Below are positions 9,333-14,231 of a stretch of DNA of 14,231 bases, piece by piece (position 1 is the stretch's first letter; every line of letters starts with the position of its first letter). The notes beneath the pieces were generated by a model that saw only the letters and a list, made by a program, of their open reading frames with translations, did not search any database and was not told the origin of the DNA. The stretch comes from an uncultured Prevotella sp. (lineage in GTDB: Bacteria > Bacteroidota > Bacteroidia > Bacteroidales > Bacteroidaceae), in NCBI GenBank assembly GCA_934190685.1, contig CAKPTK010000059.1, forward strand, positions 1 through 14,231, given 5' to 3'. A program made the position numbers and the translations under genes.

Positions 9333-10955
9333 TCACTCCGAAGGATTGTCCATGTCATCGACCAATCCCATATCCTCTATTTTCTTCTTCAGCCGGTCAA
9401 GCCAAGACATTCCCCTTTCTTTCTTCGGATGACACGTCTGCCTGTCATGTTCCGACTCCTCTTTCTCCGCTGAAGAGGAAGGTCTCGTGGGGTGTTTCTC
9501 CTCCCGGTCCGCAAAAGAGGGTGAGGCTGCGGGGGACTTGGGTTGAGGAGAGTCCTCAACAGGAGCGGATGCCGGATTGTCCCTGTGTACGTCTGATGAA
9601 CGTGTGTCTTCAGCAGGAGCCGACACAGGACTGTCCGTGTGAACATCAGGGGCATGAGTGTCGGCAGTCGGAGCGGACAGAGAATCGTCAGGAGCATTTT
9701 CCGGCTCGTGATTGCCGACAGGACTATCGGACAGCTCCTGAGAAGAAGGACGGGAGACAAATGTCCAGTTGTCTTTCTTCAACGGTTTGTAGAGCTTGGC
9801 TATCAAGGAAGAATAATACTCATCCTCATGCGCACGACTTTGGTTGGCATACTGCTGAGACTCAAAGCCATCGTCAAAACCTGTAGCGAGAATGGTGACC
9901 TTGGCATCGTCGTCGAGGGTGTTGTCGTCCGACACGCCCCATATCACCTCTATCTCCGGGTTGAGCGCATCCATGAATGCGTCGATCTCGTTCATCTCCT
10001 TGACATGCAGCGGTTGCTTCTCGCTGGTGTAGATGTTGAACAAGATGCGCTTCGCCTTGCTGATGTCGTTTCCATAGAGCAGAGGCGAGTCGAGGGCATC
10101 GATGATGGCCTTCTCCACCCGTCGCTCTCCGCTGGCACGCCCCATCGCCATGATGGCACCACCTCCGCTGCGCATCGTCGACTCCACATCCTTGAAGTCA
10201 AGGTTGATGTCGCCCTCGATGGTGATCAGTTCGGAAATGCTCTTGGTGGCATTGCACAAAATCTGGTCAGCCCTGCGGAACGATTCCTTCACCGTGATGT
10301 CGGAGTCGGCATAGATGTCACAGATGCGCTCGTTGTTGACAATCAATATGGCGTCCACATTCTTGCGCATCTCCTCCACACCTTTCAGTGCCTTCACAAT
10401 TTTGCGACGCTTCTCGAAGAAGAAGGGGATGGTGACGATGCCGATGGTGAGCAGTCCCATGCTCTTCGCCACACCCGCCACCACAGGCGCGGCTCCCGTT
10501 CCGGTGCCGCCTCCCATGCCCGCTGTCACAAACACCATTTTTGTGCCGTCGGTGAAGAGCCGCTTGATTTCCTCGAGATGGCTCTGCGCCGCCTTGCGTC
10601 CCTCGTCAGGATCGCCGCCGGCACCCAGATTGCCGATGGGCAACTTGACAGGCACGGGCGATTTGGACAACGACTTGCTGTCGGTGTTGCACACCGCGAA
10701 ATTCACGTCCACTATCCCCTCATTATACATATTGCGGACAGCGTTGCATCCACCGCCTCCCACACCGACGACCTTGATCAGTCCGTGTGTCTTGTCCTCC
10801 ACCGGTCCAAAATCAATGGCGGGGAACGTCTCTTCCTGCCGTGGTTTCTTTCCTTCCGCCCCGAAAGAGATGGAAGGTGCGGAAGACTGTGGTCCATTCT
10901 TCCCCGTCATGTGTGTTCCGTCCACATCACCGGAGGTGTTTGTAAAATCTATCAT
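9333..10955 (-). CDS. ftsZ: FtsZ, cell division GTPase
   Basis: FtsZ is the tubulin-like GTPase that forms the division ring. The 540-residue protein has an N-terminal extension of about 58 residues, then GVGGGGCNAV (64-73), NTDSKSL (90-96), LGAGGDPDEGRKAA (110-123), the signature GMGGGTGTGAAP (146-157), the T7 loop NLDFKDV (251-257, catalytic Asp) and DAKVTILATGF (350-360). A long disordered linker (about 395-510) with internal repeats ends in a basic amphipathic tail MSWLDRLKKKIEDM. GTP and hydrolysis residues look intact. I chose the ATG at 10955 because the longer open frame, to 11021, runs through the promoter. It stands alone: no ftsA or ftsQ precedes it, and a divergent gene lies upstream. 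Confidence 0.97.
   Translation of the reverse strand: MIDFTNTSGDVDGTHMTGKNGPQSSAPSISFGAEGKKPRQEETFPAIDFGPVEDKTHGLIKVVGVGGGGCNAVRNMYNEGIVDVNFAVCNTDSKSLSKSPVPVKLPIGNLGAGGDPDEGRKAAQSHLEEIKRLFTDGTKMVFVTAGMGGGTGTGAAPVVAGVAKSMGLLTIGIVTIPFFFEKRRKIVKALKGVEEMRKNVDAILIVNNERICDIYADSDITVKESFRRADQILCNATKSISELITIEGDINLDFKDVESTMRSGGGAIMAMGRASGERRVEKAIIDALDSPLLYGNDISKAKRILFNIYTSEKQPLHVKEMNEIDAFMDALNPEIEVIWGVSDDNTLDDDAKVTILATGFDDGFESQQYANQSRAHEDEYYSSLIAKLYKPLKKDNWTFVSRPSSQELSDSPVGNHEPENAPDDSLSAPTADTHAPDVHTDSPVSAPAEDTRSSDVHRDNPASAPVEDSPQPKSPAASPSFADREEKHPTRPSSSAEKEESEHDRQTCHPKKERGMSWLDRLKKKIEDMGLVDDMDNPSE
9528..9689 (-). repeat. Three 54-bp coding repeats in the FtsZ linker
   Basis: The FtsZ linker contains three consecutive 18-residue units at residues 423-440, 441-458 and 459-476. 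They share the pattern D-x-x-x-SAP-x-x-D. Units 1 and 2 also share D-T-x-x-x-D-V-H (DSLSAPTADTHAPDVHT against DSPVSAPAEDTRSSDVHR); unit 3 decays after SAPVED. The DNA has a 54-bp period. This looks like linker growth by tandem duplication. Confidence 0.78.
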
Positions 10956-10980
10956 GATTGCGTGGTTTTGTTTTCCGCTG

Positions 10981-11012
10981 CAAAGATAGCAAGCCTTGCC
11001 CCAAAACACAAC
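10981..11012 (-). promoter_or_regulatory. Probable ftsZ promoter
   Basis: Read on the - strand, TATCTTTG (10988 to 10981) matches the -7 consensus TAnnTTTG perfectly. GTTG (11012 to 11009) is a three-of-four match to the -33 TTTG with the same 20-bp spacer as the other promoters here. Transcription would start near 10975, giving a leader of about 20 bases. The spacer contains one of the two GCAAG-N-CTTGC palindromes. Confidence 0.65.
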
Positions 11013-11028
11013 TTTTCGCAAGGCTTGC
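10989..11028. promoter_or_regulatory. Paired GCAAG-N-CTTGC palindromes, possible operator
   Basis: GCAAGCCTTGC (10989-10999) and GCAAGGCTTGC (11018-11028) are each an odd palindrome with five-base arms, and each is the exact reverse complement of the other. Their centres are 29 bp apart. The first fills the ftsZ promoter spacer directly against the -7 box; the second lies just upstream of the ftsZ -33 box and 26 bp before the -33 box of the divergent gene. The position suggests a repressor or activator site; the binding protein is unknown. A single large hairpin is the alternative reading. Confidence 0.6.
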
Positions 11029-11054
11029 AGAAAGTAGTTTTTTCAAAGCCGATA

Positions 11055-11086
11055 TTTGGAAAGTTGTCCCAATTATCTTACTTTTG
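11055..11086 (+). promoter_or_regulatory. Promoter of the divergent unknown gene
   Basis: TTTG (11055-11058) and TACTTTTG (11079-11086) are perfect matches to the Bacteroidetes -33 and -7 boxes with a 20-bp spacer. The transcript would start near 11092, about 40 bases before the ATG at 11132. Confidence 0.78.
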
Positions 11087-11131
11087 CACCCAGGAAAAAA
11101 TTCAGTCTTCTCCCCCACAACAAAAGAAACT

Positions 11132-11719
11132 ATGAATGCGAACGACGACGATATGAGACAAATGGCCATCACCCTCCATCAACTGGTCAACAGGCTGATG
11201 GCGAGCGGCCGGGCTGACCTGGTACTGCAATCCATCGGCTCTTCCACACTCGAGATGTTGCACCTCGAGGCGGCGAAAGCACGCCTGAGCCGACTGGTCA
11301 TCACTTCCGACTATCGTTTCATCCTCGCCGACTATGGAGGCAAGGAGGTGGAGATGTCTCCCATCCACAAAGCGCTGTATCTCTTGTTTCTCAACCACCC
11401 TGAAGGCATCGAGTCGAAACATCTTGCCGACCACCGCAAGGAACTGCTCGACATCTATACACACGTTTCCTCCTGGCTCGACAAGGACAAGGTGCACGAT
11501 GTGGTAGACCGTCTGGTCAATCCTTTTGACAACGCCATCAACGAGAAATGCTCGCGCATCAAGGCCGCCTTCTCCTCACTGATGGACGAATATTGCGCCT
11601 CCTATTACGCCATCTCCGGCCACAAGATGCGCCATGTGTCCGAGGTGTCCCGCGTGTGGTACGAGCGCAAGAAGGTGATTACCCTTCCGAGGACGTTGGT
11701 GGTGTGGGAGGAGCGATAA
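11132..11719 (+). CDS. Protein of unknown function, Bacteroidetes-type
   Basis: I cannot assign a function to this 195-residue protein. It has no signal peptide or membrane segment. Residues 74-110 (EMSPIHKALYLLFLNHPEGI...ELLDIY) have the rhythm of a small helical or winged-helix module. INEKCSRIKAAF (136-147) and the C-terminal LPRTLVVWEE follow. From memory, proteins with this order (a HPEGI segment, ELLxIY, INEKxSRI, LPRxLVxxE) are common as hypotheticals in Bacteroides and Prevotella; I could not verify this. It has its own promoter and a strong terminator, so it is a single-gene unit. It shares a promoter region with ftsZ, which makes a regulatory link possible but unproven. The ATG at 11132 follows an A-rich stretch and lies downstream of the promoter. 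Confidence 0.85.
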   Translation: MNANDDDMRQMAITLHQLVNRLMASGRADLVLQSIGSSTLEMLHLEAAKARLSRLVITSDYRFILADYGGKEVEMSPIHKALYLLFLNHPEGIESKHLADHRKELLDIYTHVSSWLDKDKVHDVVDRLVNPFDNAINEKCSRIKAAFSSLMDEYCASYYAISGHKMRHVSEVSRVWYERKKVITLPRTLVVWEER

Positions 11720-11720
11720 A

Positions 11721-11771
11721 AAAGACACGGAAGCGTCAAGACCGTTTGTTGTCTTGCGCTTCCGTGTCTTT
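11721..11771. terminator. Bidirectional terminator, unknown gene / amylase fusion
   Basis: AAAGACACGGAAGCG (11721-11735) pairs perfectly with CGCTTCCGTGTCTTT (11757-11771). After one bulged T, CAAGAC (11737-11742) pairs with GTCTTG (11751-11756) around an 8-base loop. It begins one base past the stop of the + strand gene. Read on the - strand it is followed by six T, so it also serves the fusion gene that ends at 11832, and is probably stronger in that direction. Confidence 0.92.
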
Positions 11772-11781
11772 ATGTCTATAC

Positions 11782-11806
11782 CGGCAAGAGGACGTCCCCC
11801 TTGCCG
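11782..11806 (-). repeat. Additional hairpin after the amylase fusion gene
   Basis: CGGCAAG (11782-11788) and CTTGCCG (11800-11806) form a 7-bp inverted repeat with an 11-base loop containing the palindrome GGACGTCC. It lies between the fusion gene stop and the larger terminator. No T-tract follows on either strand, so it is at most a stabilising 3' hairpin. Confidence 0.45.
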
Positions 11807-11831
11807 CCAAAGCCTTGTCAAGCGAAACTTC

Positions 11832-13988
11832 TCACTGCACCACCTTGAAGCGGATGCGGAAGGAATGCTTCATTTCGTCCCAGTTGGTGCCCAGCAGCAC
11901 AAACTTGCCGATTTGCGAGGTGGAACGCACGTGCTTGCCGATGCACGGACACACATCGTAGTCGCCGATGCGCACGAGGCGCAGGGTCTCCGACGCGTCT
12001 TCGGGCAGCCGGTCGAGCTTCACGCCCTCGGGAATGTGGTTGCGGTCGACATACTCGAAAGTGACGGGCAGGTCTTCGGCAATCAACTTGTTCATGCGGT
12101 CCTCGATTTCCTTCTCCTCCTTCTTCGAGGGTTTGTGGTCGAGGATATAGCTGATTTTGCTTTTCTTCCGCTCGATGTGAGCGTTGTTGGAGCGTTCGCA
12201 CCCGAACATCCGCACCATCGTCTGGTTGAGCAGGTGCTCGGCGGTGTGGGCAGGAGGAAACTCCTCCTTGTTGTGCACATTCAGTGCGTAACCTTTGTCT
12301 TCCATCTTGATTGTGAATTTATAGGCGGCGGCTCCCCACGGCATCATATAGGCGGGGAAGGTGCCGTTGCGTTTCAGCTCCACCTTGCTGGTCTCTCCCG
12401 TGAGCAAGTCGACCACATCGACCGTGCCCTCGCCCATCTTGAAGAAGTCAAAGGCATGTTCGGGAACGGTCACCTGACAGCTGACAGGCTCCTTGGAGAA
12501 GTTGACCGCCACGAGTATCGCCTCATTGTCCTTGCAGCGGAGGAAGGCGTACTCCTTTTCCGGATTGAACAGACTTGTGTTCTCATTGGCATACATCAAG
12601 TCGAAGAAGTCGCCTTCGCGCAGGGCGCGCTCGCGGTTGGCCAGTCGGAGCACCCGCATGTAGATGAGCCCAAGCAGCCGTTCCTCCTTCAAGAGATGCG
12701 CGCGGTCGAAATAACCTCTGTAGAGGGTGTCCACCGTCCAATAGTCGAAGATGGTGGTTCTGCCGTCGCATCCGCTGAAGCCCTCCTTGTCCATGCCGCG
12801 CTCGCCATACTCCTGTCCGGCGTAGAGCATGAACGGATTGTCGCGCATCATCACGCTGACCACCAGGGCGGGCACAGCCTTGAAGGCGTCGCCGCAGAAG
12901 AAGTCGCTCGCCACGCGCTGCTCGTCGTGGTTCTCCAGGAAGAAGAGCATATGCCGGCGAATGTCGTCCGTCGACTGCCACTGCCAGGTAATGGCGGAGG
13001 CTGGACGGCGGCCTGCCGTGACGTCGCGCAGACAGTCATACATGCCCACCTTGTCATAGAGATAGTTGAAGCCCGAGGCGATGTAGTTGCGGTATTGGTT
13101 GGGGTCGTAGACCTCGCCGATGAACAGGATGTCGGGATGCTGTTCCTTGACTATGGAGGTGGCATAGCGCCAGAACTCCGCGGGCACCATCTCCGCCATG
13201 TCGCAGCGGAAAGCGTCCACTCCCTTGTCCGCCCAGAAGAGGAGGATGTCCGTCATCTTCTTCCAGGTGTCGGGCACGGGTGTGAAATGGCAGCTCCGTC
13301 CCCCGAGGTCGCAATAGTCCACCCCGTAGTTGAGCTTCACCGTCTCATACCAGTCGTTCACGCCCGGCGAGGCGTCGAAGCGGTCGTTGCCCGTAGCTTT
13401 GGCGGGCATCTCCCGATAAGGCTCCGCAGCTCCCTTCTTCAGGTCGAAGGAGGGAGAGAAAGGGATGCCCGGACAATAGTAGAAGTTGTTGTTCGGGGAG
13501 AATCCCATGTCGGGATTGTCATCCTCGCCGAGATCGCGCACGCCGTCGGGCTTGCACACCGAGTGGTATTGGCGCGCCACGTGGTTGGGCACGAAGTCGA
13601 TGACCACCTTCATCCCCTGCGCGTGTGTGCGCTCGAGGAGCGCCACAAACTCGTCCATGCGCCGGTCCACGTCGACCGCCAAGTCGGGGTCCACGTCATA
13701 ATAGTCGGTGATGGCGTAGGGCGATCCCGCCTTGCCTTTGACGATGGCGGGATGCTGCGTGGGAATATGGTGTGCGGAATAGTCGGTCTGGCTCGCGTGG
13801 CGGATGATGCCCGTGAACCAAATATGAGTAATGCCCAAGCCATGGATTTGCTTGAGCACTCTCTCGTCGATGTCATTCATCTTCCCGCTGCCGTTTTCGG
13901 CCATCGTCCCCCACTCTTTCCGTGTGAGGTTGCGATTGCCGAAAAGGCGCGTGAAGATCTGATAGATGATAATCTTGTCGTTGTCCAT
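11832..13988 (-). CDS. Fusion: GH13 alpha-amylase + AlaX-like editing domain
   Basis: Numbered from the ATG at 13988, the protein has 718 residues. Residues 1-561 are a complete GH13 glucanase: region I VVIDFVPNH (Asp131), region II FRCDMAEM (nucleophile Asp263), region III FIGEVYD (acid/base Glu292), region IV FLENHDE (His354-Asp355), and a C-terminal beta domain ending PWGAAAYKF. There is no signal peptide, so it should act on cytoplasmic glycogen or maltodextrin. Residues 562-718 start at an in-frame Met and match the tRNA_SAD/AlaX editing fold: HTAEH (HxxxH, His581 and His585) and CIGKH (CxxxH, Cys682 and His686), the zinc ligands of Ala/Thr-tRNA editing, plus SETLRLVRIGDYDV. Such domains hydrolyse mischarged aminoacyl-tRNA. 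The TTG at 13991 could add one residue. It follows fabD by 9 bases, so they are likely co-transcribed. Confidence 0.9.
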   Translation of the reverse strand: MDNDKIIIYQIFTRLFGNRNLTRKEWGTMAENGSGKMNDIDERVLKQIHGLGITHIWFTGIIRHASQTDYSAHHIPTQHPAIVKGKAGSPYAITDYYDVDPDLAVDVDRRMDEFVALLERTHAQGMKVVIDFVPNHVARQYHSVCKPDGVRDLGEDDNPDMGFSPNNNFYYCPGIPFSPSFDLKKGAAEPYREMPAKATGNDRFDASPGVNDWYETVKLNYGVDYCDLGGRSCHFTPVPDTWKKMTDILLFWADKGVDAFRCDMAEMVPAEFWRYATSIVKEQHPDILFIGEVYDPNQYRNYIASGFNYLYDKVGMYDCLRDVTAGRRPASAITWQWQSTDDIRRHMLFFLENHDEQRVASDFFCGDAFKAVPALVVSVMMRDNPFMLYAGQEYGERGMDKEGFSGCDGRTTIFDYWTVDTLYRGYFDRAHLLKEERLLGLIYMRVLRLANRERALREGDFFDLMYANENTSLFNPEKEYAFLRCKDNEAILVAVNFSKEPVSCQVTVPEHAFDFFKMGEGTVDVVDLLTGETSKVELKRNGTFPAYMMPWGAAAYKFTIKMEDKGYALNVHNKEEFPPAHTAEHLLNQTMVRMFGCERSNNAHIERKKSKISYILDHKPSKKEEKEIEDRMNKLIAEDLPVTFEYVDRNHIPEGVKLDRLPEDASETLRLVRIGDYDVCPCIGKHVRSTSQIGKFVLLGTNWDEMKHSFRIRFKVVQ

Positions 13989-13997
13989 CAAGAGCGA

Positions 13998-14231
13998 TTA
14001 TGCGATGCCGTGAGCGCTTACGTTCTTGTCGATGCGGCCGATCATGCCCTGGAGGGCCTTGCCTGGACCACACTCGGTGAAGTCGTCGGCACCGTTGGCG
14101 ATCATGTTCTGCACGGTCTGTGTCCAGCGGACGCTGCTTGTCAACTGCGCGATGAGGTTGGTCTTGATTTCCTCTGGCGCGGTATGCGGCTGTGCGTCGA
14201 CGTTCTGGTATACAGGACATTTGGGCGCGTT
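13998..14231 (-). CDS. fabD: FabD, malonyl-CoA:ACP transacylase (3' part)
   Basis: Only the last 77 residues lie in the window; the gene starts beyond the right edge. The fragment reads PVYQNVDAQPHT, then TNLIAQLTSSVRWTQTV and ADDFTECGPGKALQGMIGRI before the stop. These are the conserved C-terminal features of FabD, which loads malonyl groups onto acyl carrier protein for fatty-acid synthesis. The active-site Ser and His lie outside the window. The stop is 9 bases before the ATG of the amylase fusion on the same strand. Confidence 0.92.
   Translation of the reverse strand, partial: NAPKCPVYQNVDAQPHTAPEEIKTNLIAQLTSSVRWTQTVQNMIANGADDFTECGPGKALQGMIGRIDKNVSAHGIA

Noticed and set aside
7955..9358. 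Long open frame (467 residues) on the - strand opposite the kinase
   Set aside because: Shadow of the kinase gene; it also crosses the strong terminator at 9276-9321.
10956..11021. 22-residue N-terminal extension of FtsZ
   Set aside because: The extension would be encoded by the promoter spacer and palindrome; the ATG at 10955 is the better start.
9639..11135. Long open frame (498 residues) on the + strand opposite ftsZ
   Set aside because: It is antisense to a certain ftsZ and runs through both divergent promoters.

Overview
The window looks like the chromosome of a member of Bacteroidetes, probably Bacteroidales and perhaps a GC-rich Prevotella relative. Three things point there. Promoters have the Bacteroidetes form (TTTG, a 20-bp spacer, then TAnnTTTG). 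Start codons follow A-rich stretches instead of Shine-Dalgarno sites. Several proteins, notably FtsZ with a charged tail and the compact thiamine enzymes, have Bacteroidetes character. The genus is an inference.

Positions 1-513 are a control region. It holds a three-copy 22-bp tandem repeat of unknown role, a promoter, a TPP riboswitch and a long hairpin with a T-tract that looks like a riboswitch-controlled terminator. Positions 514-7029 are a complete-looking thiamine phosphate operon on the + strand: thiS, thiE, thiG, thiC, thiF, thiH and a fused second ThiE/TenI-like domain plus ThiD. Genes overlap by one base or lie 7-25 bases apart. ThiF, ThiS, ThiG and ThiH make the thiazole, ThiC and ThiD make the pyrimidine pyrophosphate, and ThiE joins them. 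The route uses ThiH (tyrosine), which fits an anaerobe.

Positions 7244-9277 encode a soluble GAF-PAS-PAS histidine kinase with its own promoter and no adjacent response regulator. A perfect 17-bp hairpin, shared as a bidirectional terminator, separates it from ftsZ on the - strand (9333-10955). This ftsZ stands alone instead of following ftsA in a division cluster, and its disordered linker carries three 18-residue repeats. The 176-bp region between ftsZ and the divergent gene holds two promoters and two copies of the palindrome GCAAG-N-CTTGC. The divergent gene (11132-11719) encodes a 195-residue protein of unknown function.

Positions 11832-14231 on the - strand carry the 3' end of fabD followed after 9 bases by one long ORF. 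That ORF joins a complete GH13 alpha-amylase to a complete AlaX-like (tRNA_SAD) aminoacyl-tRNA editing domain. This fusion is the most unusual item in the window. The join falls exactly at an in-frame Met that would be the natural start of a free-standing editing protein.
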